From Gari tellinella (lineage: Eukaryota; Mollusca; Bivalvia; Cardiida; Psammobiidae), in contig OV277857.1 in the NCBI GenBank assembly GCA_922989275.2, positions 6,820,001 through 6,884,000 of the forward strand: DNA of 64,000 nucleotides. The letters are read 5' to 3'. The notes under the pieces were generated by a model, which worked only from the letters and a program-made list of their open reading frames with translations, was not told where the DNA came from and made no database searches. The stretch's first letter is position 1. Each line of letters starts with the position of its first letter. Position numbers and translations under genes: made by a program. Positions 29,473 through 41,846 of the stretch are shown piece after piece.

Positions 29473-29477
29473 ATTCC

Positions 29478-29999
29478 ATATGTTTGAGAATCATTTGTAT
29501 CACATATACTTCCAATCATTTCAAACGACTTTGGTCTGAAAATGATAAAATAGTATCATTGGCCTGTATATATTCACATTTAACACAAGTGTTTTTGTGA
29601 TTTGTTAAAGTTTTATTTGTGGTGGCACTTTACTGTTCTTTGCATAAAAGCTGCCCAGCAGACAATACAGACATAAAATAGTGCTTATTAATTTTAAGTA
29701 CTTATCACGTGTTTATATTAATGATTGAATGTACAATGCCGGTGTGTGTCACTTGGTACTTTATATCAAAATGACAGTTCTCATTAGCTTGTTTTTGCGA
29801 ACGAATAAATCCAGGCCCGTATTATTGGTGAATAACATTATTGTGATGTGCTTCTCATTTGTTTATGTGATATTGTGTGGTTTCTCGTACCACGCTTTAG
29901 TCTGTTTTCTGTCTGATCCCTTTACTGACTTGACATCATCTGCTGAAAACGAATTCCTCAATTTAAATTTAATGAACATTGCTAAAGTAATATCATAAT
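29478..29999. other. No recognised gene or repeat
   Basis: The ORF at 29729-29998 is hydrophobic but shows no known domain and no splice context. Confidence 0.4.
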
Positions 30000-30110
30000 C
30001 AGTATCAAACTGATTGGATGCTGATCAGACGCCGCTATACGCGGCGTCTGATCAGCATCCAACCTGTTTGTATCTTACCACTGTGATCGGGGTTAGACAG
30101 TGAAATAGTT
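30000..30110 (+). mobile_element. Family B, short copy B9
   Basis: Palindrome AACTGATTGGATGCTGATCA..., core GACGCCGCTATACGCGGCGTC, arms with paired GGATGC/GCATCC in place of GGATCC. The flanks are mostly lost, ending GTGAAATAGTTAA. Confidence 0.72.
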
Positions 30111-30717
30111 AATGTACTTAAATGATTATGCAGGATTTTATTCAACTATAAAGCTATGCTAGATTTACAGTAATTATTCGTTTACGATAAAAGCGTGTAT
30201 ATCTTATAGTCTGAACAACTATTTGTTCAGATTTGTCATCAAGAATGTTTCGTCTCGTCCATTACTAATTCCTTGCTAAGCAAACTAAGTGCACCATTAA
30301 ATAGACCAGGTCGAAATAGATCATACAAATAACGTCTCTATCATAATTGTATAAAAACATGTTATTTTCAATATGCTAAAATTGGCAATTAAAGCGACAT
30401 TGATATATAAATGATCAGAACAATTTGGCCAATAAACAGTTATGTATAGTTTTAGTGAACTAAACTGTGATTGTACAGAAATCCACTTGCATACCAGGGC
30501 TGCTTGTAAAAGAGAGAACAAGGAACAAATCCAGCATTTGCTTATTATTCAGCACCAAATCCCATGTCATTACTCCTTATTCAAATACATTAAAACGACG
30601 ATTCTAATGAAAAGTAATATAATAAGACTTAATGCAGAGTTTGAAATATCCCCCCTATTAAACGTTCTGCATACCATGTGTATCTTACTTTTATATCAGA
30701 CAACAGCTCAAGATATC
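30111..30717. other. No recognised gene or repeat
   Basis: The ORF at 30442-30741 shows no domain. Confidence 0.4.
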
Positions 30718-30768
30718 TACATAAAAGAAGGAGAAATGTAATAGCAAATGGATGTGACTTTGATAATA
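30718..30768 (+). repeat. 51-bp direct repeat flanking A11, left copy
   Basis: TACATAAAAGAAGGAGAAAT...GACTTTGATAATA matches 31015-31065 with three differences. Confidence 0.88.
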
Positions 30769-31014
30769 CAGTGGATAAAACGTTATTCTTTCCCAATAAA
30801 CGCGTTTACGCTAAAACTATTATTTGCAGTGCAAACAGTTTGGAGCCAGATCAGACACCGGGTAACCCGGCGTCTGATCAGGCTCCAAACTGTTTGCCAC
30901 CAAGATAAACATGAAATATCAGAATTGTCCAAAAGTTGTTCTTTTCTACGTTTTAGCGCTTTGCGTTTGCGTACGTTTGCGTTTAAACGGGAAATAATAA
31001 CAGATTCTCTACTG
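30769..31014 (+). mobile_element. MITE family A, copy A11
   Basis: 246 bp, CAGTGGATAAAACGTTATTC...CAGATTCTCTACTG, TA on both sides. The core reads GACACCGGGTAACCCGGCGTC. It is framed by a 51-bp direct repeat. Confidence 0.88.
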
Positions 31015-31065
31015 TACATAAAAGAAGGGGAACTGTAATAGTAAATGGATGTGACTTTGATAATA
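31015..31065 (+). repeat. 51-bp direct repeat flanking A11, right copy
   Basis: Partner of 30718-30768. It is far longer than a TA duplication, so it arose from a tandem duplication or gap repair around the insertion. Confidence 0.88.
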
Positions 31066-31754
31066 GACTTTAGGAGACAATGAGTCTCTGGGGAAAATGT
31101 AATTCACTGAAGCGAACAAATTGTACATTATCACAAAAGTTCTGATTGCTTTTCAGTTCACTTTTTATATTTTTAAAGAGCAGGATCATCGAGAATATAA
31201 AATTGACAGTCACATTTTCCTAGGCCAAAAACATTTTCCCAAATTCCTTAGCGTCTATAAATAGTGATACAATACGTTCAATCTTATCACCAGGAACATG
31301 TAAACACACCAGGTAATTGATAGTACAACATATGAGTACCGAAATTTGTTATCTTTATGCTTATATCAAGGGAATACCATAAAAGACCAATAATAATAAC
31401 GGTCGCGAAAACAGTTCAGTTTTGCTATAATCGTGGTAGGTTTAAAGCTAATCTTTACCCTGGCATGTGGCAGTTATTTCATTTAACGAGTTGTCCTTTT
31501 TAATCGCAATCCTAACCGCAAGTAACAAAGGTACGTAGAGGTAGAACAATAGCCGATATTATCGACTTATCGTAATAGCTGAAACCATGATGGTCGATTA
31601 TCGATTGCAAAATCAAACACTCGATGCTATCGGCGATAGCCTGAGCTACTATTGATAGTAAACGTTGTTTTACAAGTGTGGTATCAGAATATGAGATGGC
31701 GTGTTTAATTTAGGTTCCAGTACGTGTTTTAAACGTCTCTTTTAAACGTCTCCT
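31066..31754. other. No gene; ATCGAT-rich patch
   Basis: Around 31555-31640 short TATCG/CGATA motifs repeat in both orientations (ATTATCGACTTATCG, GTCGATTATCGATTG, GCTATCGGCGATAGC). Nothing else is seen. Confidence 0.45.
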
Positions 31755-31950
31755 CTATACCAGTTTTCAAAACTAAAGACAGATGGTTGCTTAAAGCAGG
31801 TTGCAAATAAATCAGAATGGGCCTTAAGGCCCATTCTGTTTTAATTCCAGGCTGCTTTTACACGTACCATCTGCTATCATATGGATAACAATCCTTATGG
31901 TTCATATTCATAATGTGCAATAAACCATGTTAGTAGTATTGCAATAGTGA
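31755..31950 (+). repeat. Family C remnant C11
   Basis: CCAGTTTTCAAAACTAAAGACAG, GCTTAAAGCAGGTTGCAAAT, core GGGCCTTAAGGCCC with paired change from TG to GG, and CATCTGCTATCATATGG. The ends are lost. Confidence 0.7.
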
Positions 31951-32423
31951 ACCAAACTATCAATACGTATTGAACATTCCTCATATTCATGTCAATGATT
32001 TAGGGAAATGTGCCGCCCGGGCAGATACAAATGCTATTTTCATATAACACGGGTTTAGAGTACGTGACATCAGACCATAGAAGTGTACTGTCTGTCACTT
32101 GTTTTGTATCTCCTAGAATATCTTATGTGAGTCTGGTCAGATGCTAGGGTCAAATCGTTCTTTCTTATCTAGATTAACAATGATTGCGATGTCTGAACGT
32201 CCTCTTTCTCCTTATGTGACTTTTTTCTGTTTAATCAGTAACATGTATCCGCAAATACATCAGTGATAATAAAACAAGAAATGTTCCGATGCCGATTACT
32301 TTTAATTAAATTACTCGCTGAACACTATAACATGTTGTTTATGTTATGCGCACCTGTCAGGCTAAATCCGGCCCTAGAGAATATGACCGCCATACAATTG
32401 CAACTCATGATTGTCCTACGGGT
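31951..32423. other. No recognised gene or repeat
   Basis: Nothing identified. Confidence 0.4.
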
Positions 32424-32642
32424 CATTAACTCTGCCACTCTCAATGACATCATAAAGCACATTTGCGCATTTGCAAACAGTTTTGATCCTGATCAGACAC
32501 CGCGTTACGCGGCGTCTGATCAGGGTCAAAACTGTTTGCCACCTGTTTTAAAATAACGTAAGTTCACGGACTAAAATCTTACTTTGAAACAATATTGCAG
32601 ACAACAATATTGAAGCAGACGACAATATGGCGGTTAAGGGAT
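32424..32642 (+). mobile_element. MITE family B, copy B10
   Basis: CCACTCTCAATGACATC, palindrome GCAAACAGTTTTGATCCTGA..., core GACACCGCGTTACGCGGCGTC, then TTTGAAAC, GCAGACAACAATATTGAAGC + AGACGACAAT and GGTTAAGGGATA. Confidence 0.82.
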
Positions 32643-32777
32643 AGAAACTCGCGATAAATTTGATCAAGAAAGTTTTAACTGTATAATCCAACTCACCAGT
32701 ATCAATGGTAATGTAGTCGAAAAATGACATTGTCGAGTGATGTTATCAGACAATCGTTATTTTGCAGTTTTGTTATA

Positions 32778-33147
32778 CAGTTCTCCCTTCCTACAACAAC
32801 CTTGGACAACGATTAACGACTACAACAACGCTTGCCGTTGTCCCCCCCACCAACAAGACAATTATGTCTAACCCTTTCATTGCTGCAATATCAATGTCTG
32901 CTTGAAATTGTAGTTCGCTGTTTTGCTCTCAACGATACATAATAGTGGAAATTTTGGCAGAAGAAATATAATGACGAGTGACAACCAGCTTGAATGCAGG
33001 ACATGCGCCGAGTGAGGCGGCTTTTGATCTGGAGTCCCGCTATTTGCAAATAGAAGCCAAATCTTAATTCTCCCTCTAACAATTTCCTCCCAACAACGCA
33101 AAAAATAATTGTCTCCCAATTGGTGTTGTTGTAGAGAGGGAGCACTG
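32778..33147 (-). mobile_element. MITE family D, copy D4
   Basis: 370 bp, TA on both sides, CAGTTCTCCCTTCCTACAAC...GTAGAGAGGGAGCACTG. The palindrome (about 32990-33050) is decayed. Confidence 0.8.
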
Positions 33148-33439
33148 TAGCAGTTTTATGACAGTTGTTTATTCAATATATATTATGTAACGGTTAATGA
33201 TGACACCTTTTACACAAACCATCGTATTTAGTTCTCAGTTAAAATAACACAGAGGTTTATAACAGTTAGGTACACTATATGATCCATTTTCGTGACTACC
33301 AAATGGATTGTATTTTGCTCAGACACCTGTGATACGGTGTGGGATCTAAATCAAAACTAATGGCAGATTATAGCCAAGACGCACTGAATTTGGTTTGGTA
33401 CTTGACGGTTTAATGAATAGGTAAGATAAAATATGTTAA

Positions 33440-33684
33440 CTCTTTCATGATAAAATTATTCAGGAGATGTTCACCCCTTCACCGCTTTATTGTCGTCTAC
33501 TTCAGTACCATCGTCTGCAAGACTTGTTTCAAAGTAAGATTTACGGTTGTATTACTAAATAACTGTCGATGCGAGTGTCAAACAGTTTGAATCCTGATCA
33601 GACGCCACGTAACGCGGCGTCTGATTATGATCCAAACTATTTGCAAGCGCGCTTTTCAGCGTCATTGAGAGTGAATAGTAAAGT
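33440..33684 (-). mobile_element. MITE family B, copy B11
   Basis: TTAA at the left (33436-33439) and GTTAA at the right. CTCTTTCATGATAAAATTAT start, CACCCCTTCACCGCTTTATT, palindrome with core GACGCCACGTAACGCGGCGTC, and AAGCGCGCTTTTCAGCGTCA. Confidence 0.82.
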
Positions 33685-34535
33685 TAAGTGCGCCCTCCGA
33701 CTGGTTCGTGTTATTCAAATAGTACAGTACTTTTTAAAGCAAATTAATTCGATGAAATCGTCTATGTTCATCAATATCCATAATATTGCCATGGTTCACA
33801 AACAACTTGTATAATTAGGTCATTTAAGTAAGAATAATGCCTGTTATATTGTATAATGTTACCGTAATTATCGTAAGTGGTTGGCTAAATATGGACAAAT
33901 CGTTTCCTGCACGCAAATACGAAATCATTAGTCAAACTAACCAAAGAGTTACAAATTCTATAATGTGCATTATATCTGCAAAATGAATATAATTGTTCAA
34001 AGTTACTCTTCTCTGGAAGAACTTTTTACTTTATGTGATTTGTGAGCAAAAGTTAATGAATAGTTGGTGAGTCGCACAATGCCACAAACAAATAAGCCCA
34101 ACATATGTCTCCTATCTAAACTTACTAATGCTCTTAACTCTCTAGATTGCCGGGTCATTTTATATGACGGGCTAGTTTGTATTGCATTCCAACTAGGCGG
34201 AGTAGATAAAACGATACTACAATTCTATCAAATTAAGATTTAGTGTCTTTTTCTTAAGGAATATTTTACCGATCATATTTTACAATTGCCATGTGCATTG
34301 TAACACTACAAATGAACTTTTATATGAGAGTTTTTCTCTTTTTTGCAAATATACCACCTCTGCAAAAGAGAGCTATGTTTTATTTATGTCAATGAGAAAG
34401 TAGTTCGAATAAAATCATTTAATAAAACCAGAGGTAATCATATACTTGTCTTAATGTGAACATTATTGATTGATTCCGCAACAATAAAACCGCATTTGAA
34501 CGATACCATAGAAATTCAATTTTATTTAATGCCTT
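33685..34535. other. No recognised gene or repeat
   Basis: Nothing identified. Confidence 0.4.
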
Positions 34536-34665
34536 TAACCCTTTCACTGGTTTATCACATGAACACTCGTTATTTACAAACAGTTTGCAGCATGATCAGA
34601 CACCGCCTTACGCGACGTCTGAGCAGGATACAAACTGTTTGCCATTATTGTAAATATTTCTTAAG
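34536..34665. repeat. Family B, short copy B12
   Basis: TTAACCCTTTCACTGG start and palindrome TACAAACAGTTTGCAGCATG..., core GACACCGCCTTACGCGACGTC. Confidence 0.7.
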
Positions 34666-36640
34666 ACAAAATACCTAAGATGTATACTTTAGAAATAATA
34701 ACAGAAGTCATATTTTAAAAGATTGTCGGCAGTTTAAGTGATAGTTGGCATTTACATGACGCAGAGCGAGGGAATTAGATTTTCAGATAGGATTGTGTGA
34801 TCAAATAATTTACACTTTAACCAGCGGAGCTCCAGATAAAGGGATTATTTCCAAAATTTAAATCTCAATTTCTGGTTCAAACCCAATATTGTCACTACTC
34901 ATTAGCACCATTTCTTCGAAATGAATATAATGAGTATAACACTATACATTTTCTTAATGGTATAAAAGAGGAAATATTCAGATTTAATCAGTTTACTCCC
35001 TTTTATCTAGATCATTGAGCCGGTACTATGAGCGTTCTAAGAAATCACAATAAAAATTAAACCTTTTTTTTTCAGAGTCACAGATTCCCCAACGATTGTA
35101 AAAGTATAAAATCCCACCAATTATACAAAGATCTGCTGAAGCTAAGGTTTTGACGGATTTTTAGGTCACCTGGCTTGAACATCCCCAAGACCCCATCCCC
35201 TAGTTGGAGTGTGTACGCTATTCGGATTGCGTAGGGTTATACAATAATGGCTGGAAGGAACCTCTTTATCGCATTCCTGCATTAAAAAGTTTCTGTTACT
35301 TTGAGTCGAGATATTGTTTTACATATACTAAGCCAAACTTCCAACGCAACACCCCGGATATTCCCATTACTTCCAATGTTAAACATGTCTTAAGTTAGAA
35401 TGGTCAATTCTGTAATGTGTGCATATCCTGAATAGATTTCTTCTGCAATTCATAGAGTGATCAATGGACAAAAAAAACTCTTGGTAAACAAAAACAAAAT
35501 GAATTGGCATTTGGTCCCAAAAATATGGAATTTTGTGAAAACAAGTTTTCAGAAATCTCATTCCAATGCATTTTCAATAGGGAATGTTAACCAGAAATTA
35601 GTGATACGTTTGGATAGATGATTATTATTCGTCAGAAGTGTCAATGAAAATTCGTTGCCAAAATTAACAACTTTGAGGATAGTACATCAATTAAAAAACA
35701 CAAATGAAAACATTTAAACATTTCGTGTCAACTTTTCCATAGATTTAAAACACCCGCTCTGATATGAAAATAAAAGGGTTGGCAGTTTGGCCTAGAATAA
35801 TTCATGTTTGTATTAAACTTGTTTAGAACGCACAATAACGCATTCAGGACGCACCATACACCATCTAGGAATAAAAATCTTCCGAGGGGAGCATGCTCAT
35901 AGACCCCACAAGTACGATCGCGTAATTGGTCTACTGACCTGTGCTACCCCGATCGCATTTTGCTTCCTATGAGTCTGTCTATTACAACACTATTGTCTTG
36001 TGTTGGAAAGGTGTTTAATCAATACAAATACTACTTTCGGCGATATTTCATTTTGATACAAGATACAAGATAGTTTATTGAGTAAATAGAGGCCCGGCCT
36101 AAAATACAACAATAGTTAACAATCATTTATGATTAACTGAGTTGTTTTCTATAGTACAGTTACGAAGCATGTGTTAGCTTGCATGGAGGGAAAAGTCATG
36201 TGCCGTCTATAATTTGAAAAGGTTTTGCTATGAAGAGGGCACCTTTTCTAATAACATCTGGACTGTCGTTTTGAAATAAACGGTTTGAGGTTCTAAGAGA
36301 CATGCGTGGTCAAAAATTAACTTGTATTGTTTGGGACACAAATTATATAAACAAAAGAGAGAACGCGGATATTTCTGGTATCCGCTTTCTCTCTTCCGGA
36401 GTACGAGGGAATTATCTCCCCTCGTGAGTATCGGGTATTATTAAGAATCACACCAAATCAAGCATACTTAGCACAACTTCTTTTATTCATATTAACCTAA
36501 ATTTCTGCCAGAATATGGGCGTGAACTCCAGGTATATATCCAAATATTATCTTGGTCATAATGTAGCAAAACATTTCCAAATCTTATCTTGAATTATATG
36601 TCCCATAACACCGGGAAATACTATGGCAAACATAATAGCA
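34666..36640. other. Mostly unrecognised DNA; small hairpins at 36352-36440
   Basis: At 35145 GCTAAGGTTTTGACGG recalls the AGCTCACC repeat. At 36352-36400 AGAGAGAACGCGGATA pairs with TATCCGCTTTCTCTCT, and at 36405-36437 ACGAGGGAATTATCTCCCCTCGT is a second stem. No gene was identified. Confidence 0.4.
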
Positions 36641-36842
36641 AAATTAAGTCACTATAGCACTGTTCCAAGACTAATTCAAATTCAGCACCGCAAAATAGCA
36701 ATCTGGCGCCTTCTTCAGCAAATATCACAAATAACACAAAGCCTTAAGTCACTATAGCACTGTTCCAAGACCAATTCAAATTCAGCACCGCAAAATAGCA
36801 ATCTGGCGCCTTCTTCAGCAAATAGCACAAATAACACAAAGC
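36641..36842 (+). repeat. Tandem repeat, two 100-bp units
   Basis: AAGTCACTATAGCACTGTTC, TTCAAATTCAGCACCGCAAA and ATCTGGCGCCTTCTTCAGCA recur exactly 100 bases apart with about two differences. Looser relatives of the TGGCGCC-containing motif follow at 36905 and 36925. Confidence 0.88.
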
Positions 36843-38876
36843 ATTGGGACCTGAATAAAACATGGTGCCCCGTCTCTTTTAAACTTATTGTCTTAATGTT
36901 ATTATGGCGCCGCAAGATAGCAGTATGGCGCCTTTATAGCAAATCACCACAAACTGGCGGGCCCGAAATAACATAGTGCCCGTTTCAAGTTCAGGTAGGT
37001 CGGCTGAAGCTGATGGCCAAAACCAGATGACTCCATCCTGGGTTCACACTGTTCCAAACTTGTTTGACCTGTTGTTGCTGACTGGAAGGAAAGACTCTGG
37101 AATAAAATACAACAAACAGCAGAAAACCAACCCAATTGCTAAGGATAGGGTGGGTGGGTTTACCTAAATTGAGCTGCAGCAAAAAAAATCGTAGTTAAGT
37201 CTTTTCAGAGCTAAACCGGAAAGGCTGTTAATAGTGTTATTGAAAATTCTAATGCTTTGTCAGAATTACTCATCGGGCCTAATAAAACAGGGATCATGTA
37301 CAGAACGGGTATAATTTGCCCCCAAACAAACGGTGCTATTCTGAATAATGACACTCCTTATCGGCACGTGTATCTGAGGGCACGAAAGAAGCTATCGTTA
37401 TTTCTATACACTATTTAAATGCTGCCTCTTTGTTCCTTTACAGATACATCTCCTTCAGTCTGATTGTCAATTTAAGAACAAACGCGCCCAATTATTGCGA
37501 CATCTCGTGGGTTTAACAAATATAGATAATTTAAGAATCGTTACTCAACGAAATAGTGCGTATCGGTAACCTCCCGTAGGTACTTTCGGTTTCAAACAAT
37601 CGCGAAATATAAACTGTAAACGCATAGAATTGTACTTGATAACAAAAGTACGTGAAACTTGGCAAATACTTATCATATTATACTAAGGTTATAACACAGG
37701 ACTTCAATCCAAGTGAAAATAAGCGAGAACACATCAGCTTATTTAGACCATTGGTATATGTATAAAGGTGTCTATAGTTTCAACAGAAGTTAACAACATA
37801 TTTGTTCTTCACCATTTATTTAATTTGAGCCAAAAACAATAGAGAAAATTGCATATATATTTCAGGCACATAACTGTTTAACTGTTTTAATGTTTGTTTG
37901 TACTACATGTAATTAATACTTTACATTATTTCAGAAAGCAAAAACAAATACATGCCGACTCTTTGACAAGAACGGCTACATTATACATTTCAAGTGCCCA
38001 TATATAAAACAGAACATTACAACCTATGTATTTTTTCTTTTTCCATGTCCATAAGATATGCTCGATGGACCTATGCGGACATTTTCAAAGATATCACGCG
38101 GGGATTTCATTTGGGCGCGTATGTCCTAATTAAAGCAAACTGTGTTACAAATGATTACAGTGATATTTTAAGATAACAACTTTTTCAGCGTGGATACACG
38201 CAACTGAGTTGTTATTTGAAACGCATCTAAAGAACACATTTTCCGGTATTTAAACTCGCGTGCTATTTACACTCATTTAGGTTATTTGTTTTGCCTTAAC
38301 GAATATACTTGATATACTCTCAGATTGAAATGATAAATGGTAGCAATTTCGTAAGAGCACAATCTAGACGAGAAACGAGAATCATCAATGGTAACAGATA
38401 ACTCCGTGTTTTAGGTAGTATACATTCTCAGAAAATACATTTTAAATTAAAGACTACCACTAACCAGTTTTTCTGTAATGTAAGAATAATGGAAAATGTT
38501 AGGCCCAGGTAATGCATATCGTTTATACTAATACGTGTGTTAAGCAACCATTGAATTTAAATACCTGGTTTCCGTTGAAAAACAAAGGATAAGCGAGTGT
38601 AATTCAACTCCCTAAGATTATTTTTTCAAATTTCGTTATCTTGTAGAAAGGTACCTTTGGTTTTTACAGCGTGCAAGTTTTAGCTGTATCAGTAACCCTA
38701 AATACAGGGTTGTAAATCCAGCTATTCTGGTAGTTATGGCATGTGTCTAGCACGTACACCAATGGGGTAATCATACGCCAGTAACTGATGTTCATGTTGT
38801 GAAGGCGTATTATTGTCAGTCGATGTCAAAATGTGCATGAACATCTCGCGTATACCTTATTGTTTATTTTACTAGT
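36843..38876. other. No recognised gene or repeat
   Basis: ORFs on both strands at 36944-37182 overlap each other and show no domain. The rest is AT-rich with nothing identified. Confidence 0.4.
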
Positions 38877-39035
38877 TATCCCTTTCACCACCATTATATC
38901 GTCGTATTTCAACACCAACAATATCATTTTTAAAGTAAAATGTTAAACAGCAAGATAGAAGAAATCACAATAGAAACGTCCAACAGTTTAGATATTTATC
39001 AGACTTCGGATAAAACACTATCTAAACAGGAATTC
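38877..39035. repeat. Family B remnant
   Basis: AGTTATCCCTTTCACCACC, GTCGTATTTCAACACCAACA and a decayed palindrome TCCAACAGTTTAGATATTTATCAGAC...CTATCTAAACAG. Confidence 0.5.
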
Positions 39036-41437
39036 TTTGAAACCCGATCTTATGCGAATTGTTTGTGTTGCATGTCCGTGAAATAGCCTTGCATTACATT
39101 TGCATTGCCATGGCGTATTCAATTTGAAACGAATTCCATATGCTTTTATACGTAAGATAGTTTGATTAAAGAAATATTGTTTTTAATGGCAAACAGTTCA
39201 CGCTGCGTTTAGATCAAAATTATATATATGCAAATAATTATTGCACTGATGGTCAGGAATTTATGCGGTTCAAACCTTACAGAACAATAGTAAGTATACT
39301 ATTATGTCAAAGTATTGTTATTTGTTTTATTTATTATATTTTTCATTAACGAGAAGAACTTTCATAGGGAGGGGTAAACATTTTCGCCATTCATTAGTAA
39401 CTATAGAAATTCCCAACAAACGTCTTGGTACTGAGTAATAATATACTCATTCGACGAAGACCAAAAATCAAAACTTCTGTGTTTTATTTAGTAGATCTAC
39501 ATTGCTAACACACTTTTAAAATAGTTTGAGGATTACTGTGATCCAGCATAAAGTAGCAAACTGCGTTTATGTTCTTTTACGTATTCAGTAAGAGAGAAAT
39601 ATAACAGAATGTTTGGAACCTAAATATCGTTTTGGTTTTTAATGGAATTCCAGATTTATGCGTTCGACTAGGATACACATTTCATGTTTTGTGTCATTTA
39701 AATAAAATGCTCACGTAACAACTTTAAAGCAAACCTACGCCTTTTGAATTTTTAAATCAGGCGAACTAATTGCCGCAAATAATTGTTTTGGTCGAATGAG
39801 ACTATGGTTATAATTCATTATGATGACTATGTTAAATATGTTACATATTTGTTTCATTACTGGTCATGGTAAAAACTGAAACTACTGAGAGTGCGCAATG
39901 CTTATAAACGTTGGATCGAATAGAAAGTGTATTTATTACCATTTAAAAAATTCTAATAAATAATTAAATTGATAGTATTTTAGTGATGTTTGTCTGAGTT
40001 CCTTAAAAACACTTGAATATGTATACGATTCTATGCAGAAGTTCTATAATGTAAATTCAGGAAAGTTCATTTCACGGATGTTTTATTCATGTCATTGCAT
40101 CTTTTGTGCAATTTGGTTGGTCGTAAGCTATTTCTTACAGTGTTTTATTTACTTCCGTCTATACCAGAAACAAACCTCTAGTTTGGATTGCCGTATTTAA
40201 ACAGGCATGTCCTGCTATCTTGTCCTGACGAACGAAGACACGTTTATATGTTAATTGTTGATCACAGGTGATAGCAACATGCTAGTCTTGGTTGTCACGT
40301 TATAGTCACTTAGATACACACTGACAGCGGTCAAAAGGGTCTAAAACGGGACTTTAATCAATCGTTTTTTGCCTTACAAAGCTGTCGAAACAAAAAGTTT
40401 CGTAGGGAATGATTTAGGAATAATTGTTTAACAAATATCACAAATAAACAACTACTGAGCAACACTTTAAAATGAAGCAATATATGCTTACATATAGCCA
40501 TCTTAATTTATGTAATATGTGTCACAGATATAGAACATAAATCGGCATACCATTGCCTAACTCATTTATTTGTATTCCATTAAATTGTATAGGTTTTAAA
40601 TCTATCCGATTTTTTTTCAATTACCTGCACGTTAATATTTTTGGTTATTGTTCATCGATTGCGAACGAAACTACGAGTCGTCCTAAATTTACATTACCAA
40701 ACAATGTTAAAGCAATAAATATTTGCACAAGGGTGACATTATCCTGCTAGATTATTCCCGATTTTATTCAAAAGTAATATTGAAATGAGAAAAACCTTTC
40801 CAGGAATATATCTATTTTACATAACTTGCAATGAATTATACGAGTTGATGCTCTTATGAATTTATCCTTTTTCCACAAAATGCCATAATGTGTACAAAGT
40901 GTTAGACAGCTCCAAAAATCGATTGTTATCTGTAGTTAATTGGATTGAGGATTTTAGATAAGGGATTATATTTTGTTGATGTTGTTTTTTGGTTTGTTTG
41001 TTGTTTTGTATTTTTTTTTAAAAAAATACCATATACCGATATCACAAGTTGATGTAGTATTATTTTCTGTTCTCATTGCATGTGTTTACTTTAGGTTGTT
41101 AGGGAATATCCGTTAAAATTTGCGCATGTTTAAATTAATCTATGACATAAAACCACAAAGAAGTCATCTTCTAAGTACCGTATCTAAACCGTATTCTAAA
41201 TCTACCTAAACGGGATTGTTTGGTAATTAGTTAGCTAATTAACCATCAACTAATCCATTATTGGGGGTTATGATCTGAATTGATTTCAATTTCTAGTGTA
41301 ACGAGATACTAATATACAAGTTATAAACAATATATCTATAATCAAAAGATATATCAATGCACTGATATCTTAACGAAGGTAACAGGCAATCTCATTGATA
41401 TACTTAACCATTTTATCACTATAGACATGTAAAGTTA
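39036..41437. other. No recognised gene or repeat
   Basis: AT-rich, with a short T-rich and G/T-rich patch at 40970-41020. No coding signal was found. Confidence 0.4.
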
Positions 41438-41560
41438 GGTTTGTAGACTATATTGATCCTAATCAGACCATGCGTTAGGCGGCGTCTGAACGGAATAAAA
41501 CATATTTGCCATTAGTTTTCATATCTGTAAGTCAAATTGTTGTCAATCTTGCTTTGATTT
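41438..41560. repeat. Family B remnant B13
   Basis: TATTGATCCTAATCAGACCATGCGTTAGGCGGCGTCTGAACGG is a worn palindrome without ends. Confidence 0.55.
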
Positions 41561-41600
41561 AAAAGTTTCTGCAACATATACAATGAACGATACGAGCGTA

Positions 41601-41846
41601 CAGTGGATAATGTGTTATTCTTTCCCAAAAAACGCGTTTACGCTAAAACTATTATTTCCTGTGCAAAAAGTTTGGAGCCAGATCAGACGCCGGGTAACCC
41701 GGCGTCTGATCAGGCTCCAAACTGTTTGTCACCATTATAAACATTAAATATCATATTTGTCCAAAAGTTGTTCTTTTCTACGTTTTAGTGCTTTGCGTTT
41801 GCGTACGTTTGCGTTTAAACGGGAAAGAATAACAGATTCTCCACTG
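41601..41846 (+). mobile_element. MITE family A, copy A12
   Basis: 246 bp, TA on both sides, near consensus with an intact GACGCCGGGTAACCCGGCGTC core. Confidence 0.88.

Noticed and set aside
29229..29600. 123-codon ORF whose frame seems conserved at 24950-25177
   Set aside because: The two are arms of one inverted repeat; identity of DNA explains the shared frame, and stops and ends differ.
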